Of a stretch of 64,000 nt of DNA, positions 1 through 11,667 are shown piece by piece (positions within the stretch are counted from its first letter, which is position 1; every line of letters starts with the position of its first letter). Under the pieces are notes generated by a model. The model made no database searches. It worked only from the letters and a program-made list of their open reading frames with translations, and was not told the origin of the DNA. The DNA comes from Merluccius polli (Eukaryota; Chordata; Actinopteri; Gadiformes; Merlucciidae), in contig JAOPHQ010005144.1 of NCBI GenBank assembly GCA_030340625.1, forward strand, positions 145,001 through 209,000, given 5' to 3'. A program made the translations under genes and the position numbers.

Positions 1-1146
1 CATCAGAGAATGGTCCATTGACCGCTAGACCTCTCAGCAAATCTTGTTGAAGTCCAAAGACATGTTCCTTTGTTTGAACAAAGACCTGCCAAAATCAGCC
101 GAGTGGATAGTTTTTTAAAATGTATTTATCATTGCAGTGTTAATTGTTGAATTGATATGATTTGGCATGAATACCGTCTTGCAGGTGAAAGTTGTTATGG
201 ATGAATACAATAATTTATAATAGAAACAATAATTTAAAGTCATTTGCAATTAACGACTCTATTGAAACCCATATGGTCTTCAACCTATAGCCTTTACTAA
301 CATCCATTCTTTAAATGCAATGATGATAAGGCAAAGTCCGTCAGTACAACAGCTGTCTGGTGTAAATCTTGATCCAACTACATGCTATTTACTAAAGACA
401 GATCCTGCTGTCTGGGAAACAGCCTGTTGCATTTCATGCCAAGTCCATCAACGATGTTAATCACATAGAAGGAGCTCATAAACCCTCCGCTCATAAATAA
501 CTGCTAATGGAAACACCTGCTGCTAACAAGATCCCAAGTCCAACGCTATGAAGCAACATGAACATTTAGCAGCAACTCATCCTAATGGCCTATTTACCTT
601 GTAGGCCTATCTAAGATATGGAGAGAGAGATTTAAATGTATATTTTAAAAATGTTTTTGTTGTTTTTTTTGCCACCAGTCGCAGCTGTGGTGGCTGAGCA
701 ACGGTGCTAATCACCAATCATTGCATCATCATGAGACCAGACCAGGGGCCGCTCTCTTCAGGGTCTGATGGGAGGATGACCTTGGCCCACAGGGATGTAT
801 AGTAAGGGCTGGCCAGCGCGGTACACTGAGCTTTAGGAGGGGATCTTCCACGACCTTTCGCGGTGTACATTATGATATTAATAGGACACACCTGACACTT
901 TAAAAAAAAAAAGTGTTATATCTTAGAAGATGATTCAATTAGACGTTCAACATGTCGTGCTGCTTAAAATAAATCAAGCCCAACAACTCCTAACAAACTG
1001 AGGCATGAAAAATATACAAAAAACACTACACACAATTCACGCAACCACACACACACACACACACACAAGTAGCAGAACGCCTCAGATGAAACACTACATT
1101 CAAAACTATATAATAGTTTATAAAAACCCAATTTTGTCACCGTATG
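1..1146. other. intergenic DNA, no gene seen
   Basis: AT-rich DNA with no open frame that looks coding and no splice pattern I can support. It contains short homopolymer runs (A-tract near 901) and a short (CA)n run near 1048-1068. No element boundaries could be defined. Confidence 0.6.
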
Positions 1147-1329
1147 TCACCCACATGGTTCATAGATCCGATTCTGTTTGAACCAGTTACACAATGCCGT
1201 GCTCAATCTAAAACACTTTTGTGACATTTCTACTTTTCTAGTACTGATGTAGTGCATATGGTAGGCTACATTAGTACTGATTTTACTGTAGACCGAGAAA
1301 AGTTGCTCTTGTCGAAATGTCTGAATTAC

Positions 1330-1689
1330 TGTTGCAACAGTCAGGGGCCGCTGCCAGGGAATCATCTTAGAATCATCCTAACTCCCCCCCCCCCTTATGG
1401 CGCCCCTGGCAACAGGATATCTGCCGGTCTGAACTCTCTGTCCAGCCTCTCTCATTGTCAACCCTCGGTTTACAACAAGGTCAACCAATGTTGCTCGAAT
1501 CTCATCTGATAGATGTGGTCCTGGTCTTCTTTGTCCACGTCCTCCTCCAGGCCTTCCTCTCCCTTCCCCTCTTCCTCTCCCTCCCCCGCTCATCCTCACT
1601 CTCCCTCTTCCTCTTACAGTACTACAACGTTGCCTTCCATGTTTGTAAAAGACAGGTACACTCACCTGTTGCCTTTTTATAGTGCTCAC
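1330..1689 (-). pseudogene. Tc1/mariner-like (IS630-type) transposase N-terminal remnant
   Basis: The minus strand encodes an Arg/Gly-rich leader followed by LSDEIRATLVDLVVNRGL and TMREAGQRVQ. This is the helix-turn-helix start of a transposase family that is very common in fish genomes. The next expected piece, TVATVIQTFRQEQ, is present a few codons on but in another frame, after a C/G homopolymer (about 1383-1394). The reading frame is therefore broken. No DDE catalytic region follows, so only a DNA-binding fragment survives. The family is recognised from memory; the frame break is seen directly. Inverted termini were not found. Confidence 0.6.
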
Positions 1690-3119
1690 TTAGAGCCTGA
1701 TTGGTGGAGTTTACAATCAAGCACCTAAGTGTCTGCACAACTGACGGCCGTGTTTGATCAATTGGTTCGTAGGTGTGGTGTTTCGAAAGGCAGTGCCTTG
1801 AAACGGCAAAGATGTCACATGTTAGATTTCTGCGTGTAATGTAGAGAAGTGTGTTTAGTGATTTGCAAAAAGTGTGAGGCTGAAAATGTGCTTATAGTTG
1901 TGCAGATCTGGGCTTTGGTTTTGCTCGTTGAGTCAGGTTTCAGTAACTGTGTTATTTTTATTTCTAGTGTGTAAGCAATTGGAAAAAAACCCAAAGTATT
2001 TGTCATAGGCCTATTTAAATGTGTCTATGTTATGGGCGGGCCAGTAGTACGCCACGTGACACCTGACCTTTAGCTATAGCACCAGTGTCTTCTCCGGTCT
2101 AACTATGGGTAGATGACAGTACTGTCATTCGAAGATGAGTCTATTTAGGTATTCAATAGGTTTTAGTAGGCTATTAAGACACATTTGCTGTGATTAAACA
2201 CCCAGGTTTCAAACCCGTAGTTGACAAGTGTTGACAACCGACGATCGGAAATCTAAAACCGCCTAAAATCGACACAAGGCCATTGTTGCCACGCACAACA
2301 GACATCATTTATGTCCAAGATGGACACGAACCAAAACGAGTAGGCGGTGAGGAGAAGAAGCGTTGCGATTTGGCCCCGGAAAACACACGTAAACCATTGT
2401 GCCGCTCGGGCGGCCATTACAATAATTTGCCGTGAGTAATCCAAGGGGCTTGCGTTTCTCATGTAAGGAGAGGCTTGTTATTCTACCCCCACCCCACCCC
2501 GCCGCCGCAACCACCGCCAAAGGCCCAAAAATATCTCCGCAATGCCAGGGTGCCTACATGCCTCTGGGAAGCACGGTAAGAATAGACCCACAATGGGGCT
2601 CGCTCTCCCACCTCGCGTCTTCTGTTGTCTAAGGACAGAACAGTTGTCCCCCCTCACCCCTGCCGCAGGAAGACAGAAGGGGAGGGGAGGGGGTGCGGGG
2701 AGGGCTGGACCTGGTAAGACTGGACCGAAGACTCGATGCGGTGAGGCGGGGATTTCGGCGGGTGCTCTTTCAGTAACGCAAGGAGACTCGGATGCAGCCC
2801 CGCTGGACTTCATCCCCTGGAATCGATCTTCAGCTCAATCGTTCACACCGGGAGCAAGTGGGTTCGTTTTAAGTCGTGGAGGTGGAGATGTGTGTGAGTG
2901 TGTGTGCTGGGGGGGGGGGGGGGGGGGATTTTTGTCCTCACTACTGACAACCTGAAGGCCTAGAAGGTGTAGCAGAAACCATAGTGGTAGCGTTGCAGTG
3001 TCCCGCCAGAGGAGGAGGAGGAGGAGGACATTGGGGCGTGAAGAAGCAGGGCTCCAGAAATTCGAAGAGGAGGAGGAGAAGGATTTTGGGGAACATATTG
3101 GTGATTGGCGGTGGCAGAC
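1690..3119. other. upstream region of gjd4
   Basis: No coding unit seen. Base composition rises to GC-rich from about 2470, with a poly-G run at 2910-2928 and (AGG)n purine tracts around 3011-3085. This is consistent with a promoter/5' UTR for the connexin gene starting at 3120. No TATA box could be assigned. The open frames here look like by-products of high GC. Confidence 0.4.
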
Positions 3120-5052
3120 ATGAGTGGAGTCAGCGCCTGTGAAGTCATCTTCATCTCCGTCAGCCACAGCACCACCTTGATGGGTGAGTGGAAGCGCATG
3201 GGGCGTTTTTTCGTATGGCAACGTTGAGATGAAAGATGAAATGTAGAGGTTTAAACGGTGAACCTTGACGGCCGTACGTCTGCCACCAGCTGTCACGTCT
3301 AAGTGGCAGCCGTCATTTTGAATAGGGACATGTTTTTGATATTATTACATCTATTATTATGTATTATCCCATGTCTGGGCTTCATTTAACAACTCAACGC
3401 CTCCTGTCTTCCCCCCTGATTATTCCTATCTCAGATGGTTCAGAAAAGCAGAAATGTACCTTTTATCAACAGTCGCTTTTATCAACAGACGCTTTTATCA
3501 ACAGACACTTTTTTTCACTAAGCTGTAAAACCGACAAAACTAAAAAATGGTTTTATCTGCAGCAGAACAAACTATACCCTCATAATATTCACTAAACGCA
3601 CACTGCAGTTCGCCTTTTTAAGTATTCTCGTTTTTGCTGTTTATATATTGTATATTAACCGTTGCATTGGCATTTATTTTGATGGATATTTCCACGACGA
3701 TCATATTAAAATTACATTCACCAAAGCACACAATGTTATTATTCTCCATCTCGATGTGTATTTTTGCTGTACATTGACTGACTGGCGCTCCTGTACCCCA
3801 TCATGGCCGCCGGCCGTCCCCAGGGAAGGTGTGGCTGATCGTCATGGTCTTCCTCCGGGTCGTCGTCCTGCTGCTGGCCGGCTACCCGCTCTACCGGGAC
3901 GAGCAGGAGCGCTTCGTGTGCAACACCATCCAGCCGGGCTGCGCCAACGTCTGCTACGACCTCTTCGCGCCCGTCTCCCTCTTCCGCTTCTGGCTGGTGC
4001 AGCTGGTCGCCCTGTCCCTGCCCTACCTCATCTTCCTGGTCTACGTGGTCCACCGGGTCTCGTCCGGTCTCGCCTCCGCTCCTCCTCCCCCTCCTCCGCA
4101 GGAAGCCGGGGCGGCGTCCCTGCGGCGGGGAGCGGCGGCGGCGGAGCCGGGCGCCCGGGGCCGGTGCTTCGCCGGGGCCTACCTCCTGCAGCTGGTCTTC
4201 CGCATCCTGCTGGAGGTGAGCTTCGGCGCCGCCCACTACTACCTGTTCGGCTTCCTGGTCCCCAGCCGCTTCCTGTGCCAGCAGCAGCCCTGCACCACGC
4301 AGGTGGACTGCTACGTCTCGCGGCCCACCGAGAAGAGCGTCATGCTGTGCTTCATGCTGGGCGCCGGGGCGCTGTCGCTGGCGCTCAACGCCCTGGACGT
4401 GGTGTGCGCCGTCAAGCGCTCGGTGCGGCAGAGCGGGAGGCGGCGGAGGAGGAGGATGGCTGAGAAGCTGTATGATGAAGAGCGCTATTACCTCGTAGGC
4501 GGCGGCGGCGGCGGTACATGCGACGACGCAATCTCGCTGGTCCACCCGGAGGCGGGTGGCGTTGGAGCATCCCGCGCCGGCAGCTTCCGAAAGAGAGGGG
4601 CCAGCAAGGCCTCTAGCGTCTGCGGCTCCACCGCCGCCGCCGCCGCCGCCACGGACCACTGCTCCGCGCCCTGCTCTCCGGTGGCCTTGACCCCGGGCGG
4701 CGGCGGCGGCGGCGGCCCCCACGGCCTGAACACCAACAACGGGAACAACGGCTACGGCTATGAGGCCGCGCCGCCGCACGGCAGCGACGCCGCTCTCTGC
4801 CCCCCCTCGGAGCCGCCCGCCACGCCCAGGTCCATCCGCGTCAACAAGCGCGGCCGCCTCAAACCCCCTCCCCCGCCCCGGCGGGACCCCCGCGCCTCGT
4901 CGCCGCCGCCGTCGCTGGGGTCGTTCGGCGACATCGCCAAGGCCGCGACGACTGCGGCGGCGGTCGGAAACAGGAGGGGCGGCCCCTGCGCTCAGGTGGA
5001 GCTGGGCGGCGGCCACGACGACGGACAGGCGGAGAGGTCGGAGTGGGTGTGA
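3120..5052 (+). CDS. gjd4: connexin, gap-junction delta-4 type (Cx39/Cx40.1-like)
   Basis: Two coding exons, 3120-3183 and 3824-5052, with a GT-AG intron (GTGAGT donor, CCCCAG acceptor) that splits the Gly codon before membrane segment 1, as in delta connexins. The product is about 430 residues. Extracellular loop 1 has the connexin C-x6-C-x3-C pattern (VCNTIQPGCANVC). Loop 2 has C-x4-C-x5-C followed by DCYVSRPTEKS. Four hydrophobic segments are visible. The protein ends in RSEWV, like the mammalian GJD4 terminus. Connexins form hexameric hemichannels in the plasma membrane that pair into gap junctions. The cytoplasmic loop and tail are longer than in mammals and rich in Gly, Ala and Pro runs. 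The gene is very GC-rich compared with its flanks. The start ATG gives MSGVSACEVI, which aligns with the known short exon-1 peptide. No disabling change was seen. Confidence 0.93.
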
Positions 5053-5928
5053 GCCCGGCGCTTCGGCACTTCCCGGTCGATGGAGAAATCGGATGGAGAG
5101 AGAGGGGGAAAGAGAGAGGGGCGAGAGGGCGCAAGATATACAGGGCTTGAGGCTGTGCGGTGCGGCTATAACGTTGCTATGGTGACCTCTGGCGAAGAAG
5201 TTGTGGCGCTGTGAAGGTCACACTGCCCTCCGCGGAGGAGGAGGAGTAAACGATGGGCCGGTAAAAAAAGAGAGAGGGAGAGAAGTATGTCGGCGTGACC
5301 GCTTCGACCCAATGAGTCAGGACTTGTAGGACGCACACACACACACACACACACACCGCTCTACCTTACCGACGGACTCTTTAAGGCCAGCATGTCCTTG
5401 ACCCCGGGTCTAAAAGTGTGCGGTCCGCCACCTGTTGCTGGTCCTGTTCGTTCTGTCCCTCCGCACCTCCCCCAGCCCCATCCTCCATAAACAAAGAGAG
5501 AGGCCCTGACCTGTAGCGCATCCACATGACCCCCCCCCCCCCCCCCCCTCCCACCACACACACACACACACACAACAATGCACACATCTACATTCATTCA
5601 TACATTTCCACGAACACGCACATACAACTGTAAACACACAAGACATATTTACCTTGGAGCATTGACCACTTGGAGGTTGTGGTGGTGGGGGTGGGGGGGG
5701 TTCAATGGTGTAATGTGTCTGACTTCGGGCCCCTGGGGGCCCCTCTGTGCTCTGGAATACCAACATCCTCCTACTGGACGGCAGAGCTCAGCCCTGGGAA
5801 CCGAAGTGCTGTCACTGCTGAGTTTCAGCCGGGATTAAAACTGAATTTTCAACCCTTACAGGAGTGAAGGACATTGGTGGATCACACACAAACCCCCCCC
5901 CCCTCCTTCTCTCTAACTCGCCCCCCCC

Positions 5929-5976
<48 letters not shown>

Positions 5977-6743
5977 GGATCACAAAGCAATTACGGTCCG
6001 TCGCAGGGGTCTGTATTTATGGAGACAGCTTGTCACTCTATTTCAGGGTCCTCGTGGAGCGCACACTTCAGGGCATACTTTACACACACACACGCACACG
6101 CACACACACACGCGGAAATATCGCACCCATAGCACGCCGCTTTATGATACACGGCTTTATGATGCCCACCTGCCTGCCTGCCTTGTACCCCCCCCCCCCC
6201 CCCCCCCCTTTGAGTTTTTCCATGATTCACTTCTTCAGCGGAGGCCTTTTGTGATCACAGTCAGGGTTGGAGAACTTCCCTCACAGACCCGTCTGGCTGC
6301 TGCGACAGCCGACAGTTGTTTGCACGTCGAAAGCGCAGCGCAAGGTGATGCTGCGCGCAGAGACGGCGCGCATGCGGTGAAACCCATTCAAGATGACTCG
6401 ACTCGCGCAGATCGTCCGGTGAATGTCGTGTGCAGCGGCGGCAGCGGCGACGGCGGCTTGGCGGTAAGTTGCACAAGCCTGCTAAAAAAAAGGCCGGGCC
6501 TCAAACGCACAACAACAACTCTCAAAGCGTCCCCTTTATTTCTTTATTTACTCTTCTTTGTTTCTTTATGTTTTTTTCTGGCGTTGTTATGTATTTTGCA
6601 CATTCTCATTTGGACACGTTGTTCGGTTAGTAGGCCTATATATTTGATTTTTTTTTTAGCCGCATGTCGTGGAAATGACAGACAGTTTTTCATTCTGTCA
6701 AACATCAAATCCCCCCTTTCTTCCCTTTGAACTCATCTACGCT
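5053..6743. repeat. gjd4 3' flank with microsatellites
   Basis: No further gene. Simple repeats dominate: (CA)n at about 5334-5356, 5562-5574, 5932-5974 and 6083-6113, C-runs near 5530-5548, 5925 and 6190-6208, and a purine-rich (GA)n stretch 5095-5130. This may include the gjd4 3' UTR, but I found no clear AATAAA close to the stop. Confidence 0.5.
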
Positions 6744-6751
6744 GCTCCTAC

Positions 6752-7079
6752 CAGTGGCGTAACAAGCCAACGACGGGCCCGTAAGCAGGATGATCAAGAC
6801 GGGCCCTCCTATAGAGCGTAACAGTGACCGCCCCCTTTTTAACAGCTCCGGTGCCGGAAATAAATTTCCCATGCATTTATCTCGTCCACTTTTCGTAGAA
6901 TCCTTATAAAAAGAGTATTAAGCCTTTAACCAAGCCAATCGTTCGTTATGGTAGTCGTGACCATATTATGTTTGATTCGGGATGAGTAGTTCCTCACTCG
7001 GTCAACAAAATAATGTACACAGTCTTGGCTGGTGCCCGTAAGCGACTGGAGTACCTGCTTACCGATAGTTACGCCACTG
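6752..7079. mobile_element. hAT-type MITE, 328 bp
   Basis: The termini are inverted: CAGTGGCGTAAC at the left and GTTACGCCACTG at the right. They are flanked by a perfect 8-bp duplication GCTCCTAC (6744-6751 and 7080-7087), which is diagnostic for hAT superfamily insertion. The interior (about 6818-7026) is nearly the reverse complement of 48940-49146 inside a Harbinger element. That suggests the MITE captured foreign sequence. No transposase is encoded. Confidence 0.9.
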
Positions 7080-7613
7080 GCTCCTACACACACATGAATG
7101 CGTTTAGTGTCAGGGGCCTCGTCTGACGAGGCCGTCCCGCAGGCCGCAGCGACTCCCGCCTCGTCGCTGTCCTTTATGGCGTCGCTATAGAAACCCCTGC
7201 AGGGATCCCATGTGAGTGATGGATCGCTCTTGATCTTCCCGATTCCCTGGCCGTTTCTCTTTGAAGACGACAACAAAAACACCAGTGCTTTCATAACTCC
7301 AACCCCCCCACCCGTCCCACCCACCCCTATATGGACGGATTGGTATGTTCTGACATATAGGGAGGAGGGAACCATGTGAGAGGATGGAGGGGAAGGCGGG
7401 GGGGTGAGTCCTGTGATCCCATGTAGGCCTGCTTGTTCTTTATGTGTCAGACTGTTTGGATTGACGTCTCCATGCTGGTGATGTACCTGAAGTATGAGAT
7501 GCGTTGAGGTCTCCTTCAGGTACACTGGGGAATACTTAACATCCCCTAATAGTAATGTTAGTTTGTTTTCTTAAAGTCTGCCGTACGTCTCCTTAAGTAA
7601 TATCAAGAGTATT

Positions 7614-7795
7614 ATTATTATTATTATTATGAGGCTACTTGGCAGACGTTGATATCCAAACTGACGTTCAGTGATTTCAGATGCATCGTCGTTAAGGAGC
7701 AGGTTGCTCAAGGGACACTGGGGATCGAACCCACAGTACCTTTCAGCTGTGAGTCCAACACCCTAGACCCTACATGGTATATAGAAAAAGCAAAG
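7614..7795 (+). repeat. dispersed fish repeat, SINE/MITE-like module
   Basis: The stretch runs from TTGGCAGACGTTGATATCC through AAGGAGCAGGTTGCTCAAGG to GGGGATCGAACCCACAGTAC and a GTGAGTCCAACACCCTAGACC-type end. This layout, with its RNA polymerase III box-B-like GGGATCGAACCC, recurs widely in teleost genomes. I recognise it as an interspersed repeat but cannot name the family or fix its edges. A related left module lies at 38583-38655. Confidence 0.5.
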
Positions 7796-8445
7796 AATAT
7801 TATTTTGTTTATATTGCCTATTATAATGAATGAAGGAATGATATTTCCATCTTTTATATACGAATAAGCATTGCTGCTGCTTGCTTTATATTGTATCAAT
7901 GTTCTGTGCATCAAAAGTAAGGCTGTAAAAGTGGCTTTTTTTTCGGGGTCAACGTTATGAATAATACCTTTATTGCAATCATTTACACACTAGGAAATAT
8001 TGCAGCATCTTAGCAGCACTTTAAAGATAGGCCTGCGGTTTCTTTATGCCATAATTCCGTCCTCCAGGCTGAATTACGGTGATACTCTGAAGGGATGCTG
8101 CCCTCTGGTGGCGCAAAATGTGAAATGCCTTCATGTAGCAACAATTGTAACACTTTAAGTTTGTATCTAATGTTGTAGTTATGACTGATCATTAAACATT
8201 CACATAACCTTGTGACTTAGCCACGTTTTTTTCAACAATGTATACATGTGAATCTGTTGCCTTAAAATACTTTTTTTGACAATAGTGCCAATTAAGACAA
8301 ACAAACAAGGAAGCTGTTTTAATCTCAATACATAATTTCCCTGTTGATAATGGGGAACAAAAGACAATTGCCACCAATATCAGCCTCTTGAGCTTAGGAA
8401 TGGTTTCTTTTGTGTATTTATGTTGGGTCAGATACAGAGAGGGAG

Positions 8446-8600
<155 letters not shown>

Positions 8601-8959
8601 AGTGAGTGAGTGAGAGAAAGAGAGAGTCGGTGTAGTAGTTCACAAGTTTGTGAAGAGTTGCCCAATTATTCTGATGGATTATGGAAAATCGTGTGGCTAT
8701 TTAGTCATTGGTTGACAACGAAATGAATGCAACATTGTATAACAATTACTTTTACAATTGGGTTTTGTAAAGGTATTATTTCTGTATTATTCTGTATTAT
8801 CGTTTTATTGCAAAGTACAAACTTTCCCGGTCATATTGAATGTAAAACGGCACGCGACACTGGACACTGGTTGCTATGCAACCTGATCCGTTGCTTTCAT
8901 TCAGTTAGTTCAGCTTTTATTCAGTTAGTTCAGTTAAAATAAATACATATAGGCTATCC

Positions 8960-8968
8960 TATAAAAGG
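8960..8968 (+). promoter_or_regulatory. possible TATA box for gtsf1
   Basis: TATAAAAGG lies 28-36 bases upstream of the gtsf1 ATG at 8996. The spacing would put transcription start within a few bases of the ATG, so either the 5' leader is very short or the true promoter and a leader exon lie further upstream. Confidence 0.35.
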
Positions 8969-8995
8969 TTTATACAGCACATCCTGAGGTTAGAG

Positions 8996-11667
8996 ATGGA
9001 AAACGTGGTTGAAGATAAAGAGGTCCCGCCCAGTTCAACTGCCACCACCCTCTCAGTCCAGTCAGGTGAGATTGCACCCATAACCAAACTAACCACCCAT
9101 AACCAAACTAACCACCCATAACCCAACTAACCACCCATAACCCAACTAACCACCCATAACCCAACTAACCACCCATAACCAAACTAACCACCCATAACCA
9201 CCACCCATAACCAAACTAACCACCCATAACCCAACTAACCACCCATAACCCAACTAACCACCCATAACCAAACTACCACCCATAACCCAACTAACCACCC
9301 ATAACCCAACTAACCACCCATAACCCAACTAACCACCCATAACCCAACTAACCACCCATAACCCAACTAACCACCCATAACCAAACTAACCACCCATAAC
9401 CACCACCCATAACCAAACTAACCACCCATAACCCAACTAACCACCCATAACCCAACTAACCACCCATAACCAAACTACCACCCATAACCCAACTAACCAC
9501 CCATAACCCAACTAACCACCCATAACCAAACTAACCACCCATAACCACCACCCATAACCAAACTAACCACCCATAACCCAACTAACCACCCATAACCCAA
9601 CTAACCACCCATAAACACCCATAACCCAACTAACCACTCATAACCAAACTAACCACCCATAACCAAACTAACCACCCATAACCAAACTAACCATTTTGAC
9701 TGACAGGGTCATAATCTATTTTTACCGGTCACTTTAATTTTTTAAATGATAATAATGACATGTTCAATAGCATTTAATGTTAATTCATTTTTAATTAATA
9801 TTCAGTCCAAACAAGCTGAACAAATAATCCCAATCGTGAGTTTTTTTTTAATTTGTACAAGTCGAGCGGACTATTTATCTCCCGTATGCAGGCGTTGCCA
9901 AGCAACGTGGCTCAGCTCTGGCCTGCTACCATAGACATAATATACATAGACGCCTCATAGACTGACCATGCCTGTTGGAGCTGACGTAGCAGCGCGGCCG
10001 CCATCTTGTATGGGTCCCCAGTGCATTCATTTCTACTGGGGAAGGCGTATCCCCAACTACAATAATAAGCATAACCCCCCGAATTTTCACCGGATTTCAC
10101 ACGGTTTGGTTTGTTACAAACGGCAGAGATTTATTTATGATACCGGACGAATTGTTATTATTTTTTTTAATAATAAGAATTATTGTTCAATCTTACTTGT
10201 GAAAGGTAATCCCACACGATCTGGTGTCAATACTGCGCCGTAAGCTGCACAAAATAGCCTACTGCATAGCTCTCCCGTTGACTCCTATGCTAGACTAGAG
10301 TGAGGAGACCCAACCAATATGGCGGCGACGCTGGGTTACGTTCCAGCACGTCATGAGGCGTCTATGTATATATGTCTATGCCTACTACCACTAGGTGGCG
10401 CAGGCTCTACTTTCCCTCCCTGTTCAATGGCTTGTTTATATATTATATATCATATTATGAGATATTATTGTTCATGTTGCATATCATATTAATTTTGTAG
10501 ATGAAAAGGAAGACTGTGACCCAGAGAAACTTCTGCAATGTCCATTTGACAAGACTCACCAGATCCGCGCCTGCCGCTTCCCTTACCATTTAATCAAGTG
10601 CAGAAAGGTGAAGCAGCACAATGTCATCGCTGTCTGAATGGTTTTATGGAGGAATGTTAACGTCCATTTCCCCCTCTTGCAGAATCATCGCAAACTGGCC
10701 ATGGCGTTGAAAACGTGCCCATTTAACGCCCGCCATCTGATCCCGAAGCACGAGATGACAAGCCACACCGCCACCTGCGTGGACAGGAAGTCTGTCGGCT
10801 CGGATGAACGTAAGCCGCGTTTTGCGTGACACGGGTCACGTGGATTTCTACCGCGATACACACTAGATTCGAGACTTCATCTGTAAACTGTTTGGTTCGC
10901 GGCAGCGGATGCGGACGAGCAACGCGCGTGGCAGGTCCCTGTGAGCACCCGGAGGACCCCGCGGGCCGACACCGACGAGGACTGGGATAAAGGTTAAGAT
11001 CAACTCCATCTCAAACATTGTACCTCAGGTCTGAGTGTTGAGGGGGCAATCTACCACCCCCCCCCCAACATGGAAGTAACCTTCATTGTACTTTATCCTA
11101 TATCACAGTATGATTAGATAACACTTTTCTTGATGAACAGAAGGGATTTTACTTGGTGGCTGTAGATGTGGTTGGCAGAGCGGCCAACCTCATTACCACA
11201 GGGCACTTTGTAGTCATGGCTGTCGTCATTTTGTTCGTGCTTGGGTCGTCCACAAAGATGCTGGGATAATTTTAAGCGAAAGACTCATCACTTGGGCTGG
11301 ACTTCGGTGGTATGTGGCTTTGAATTAGATCCACTTGTGTGTTCTCAGCTTCAGATGGTCTTTTTTTTTTTATTCGGTGGGCTTAACTTGGTGAAGACCA
11401 ATCATTTGTTTTTCTTTCTCCCCCATTTGCCTCTTGCAGAAGCAGACGACTCTGCCGTTCCTTTCATCTGGGGGGCGTCCCCGACCTTTACAGTAGGTGG
11501 CTCACTTCAACACTGCATTTTAAACTGTCTGATGTGTACGTCTATTTATGAGGCATTCTGTCTTTTGTTTTTACACACCAAAGGTGACCGTCGCCTACGA
11601 CCACAACCAGCTCAGCGCCGGTTTGAGGGCCCCCAAGACCCTCCCCATGCCGGGTAACTGGAGTTGA
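8996..11667 (+). CDS. gtsf1: gametocyte-specific factor 1 (CHHC zinc-finger PIWI cofactor)
   Basis: Six exons: 8996-9065, 10501-10607, 10683-10809, 10906-10992, 11440-11492 and 11584-11667. All have GT-AG borders and compatible phases, giving about 175 residues (mammalian GTSF1 is about 167). Exon 2 holds the first CHHC finger (LLQCPFDKTHQIRACRFPYH, then LIKCRK). Exon 3 holds the second (LKTCPFNARHLIP, then HEMTSHTATC). The acidic TDEDWDK motif, the PFIWG motif and the SAGLRAPKTLP tail match the family in order. GTSF1 proteins act in the germline piRNA pathway, binding PIWI proteins and stimulating target slicing. No stop or frameshift was found. Intron 1 is large (9066-10500) and filled with a minisatellite and a hAT MITE; the other introns are short except intron 4. 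A gtsf1-like paralogue cannot be excluded from the sequence alone. Confidence 0.92.
9070..9692 (+). repeat. 19-bp minisatellite in gtsf1 intron 1
   Basis: About 32 head-to-tail copies of ATAACCCAACTAACCACCC, with an AAACC/CAACC variant and shortened units (ATAACCACCACCC) at about 9194, 9396 and 9541. The array starts within ten bases of the exon 1 splice donor. The spacing of the shortened units suggests duplication of multi-unit blocks (about 202 bp). Confidence 0.97.
9693..9833 (+). repeat. inverted-repeat partner A (pairs with 13663-13822)
   Basis: The stretch from ATTTTGACTGACAGGGTC through TTTTTACCGGTCACTTTAA to AACAAGCTGAACAAATAATCC reappears as its reverse complement at 13663-13822, on the other side of gtsf1. 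It is probably two copies of one dispersed element in opposite orientation; the family is not identified. Confidence 0.8.
9930..10380. mobile_element. hAT-like MITE in gtsf1 intron 1
   Basis: Terminal inverted repeats read CATAGACATAATATACATAG with GACGCCTCAT, mirrored at the right by ATGAGGCGTC and TATATATGTCTATG. The flanks CCTGCTAC (9922-9929) and CCTACTAC (10381-10388) are an 8-bp duplication with one mismatch. Part of the same family recurs at 30962-31065. It contains only non-coding sequence, including GCGGCCGCCATCTTG. Confidence 0.8.

Noticed and set aside
3739..5016. 425-codon open frame on the minus strand over the connexin gene
   Set aside because: Antisense shadow of the GC-rich gjd4 coding exon; the peptide is low-complexity and the plus-strand reading has connexin cysteines and phased splice sites.
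9070..9692. CRISPR-like regular array
   Set aside because: Units are directly adjacent with no unique spacers, in an intron of a vertebrate gene; it is a minisatellite.
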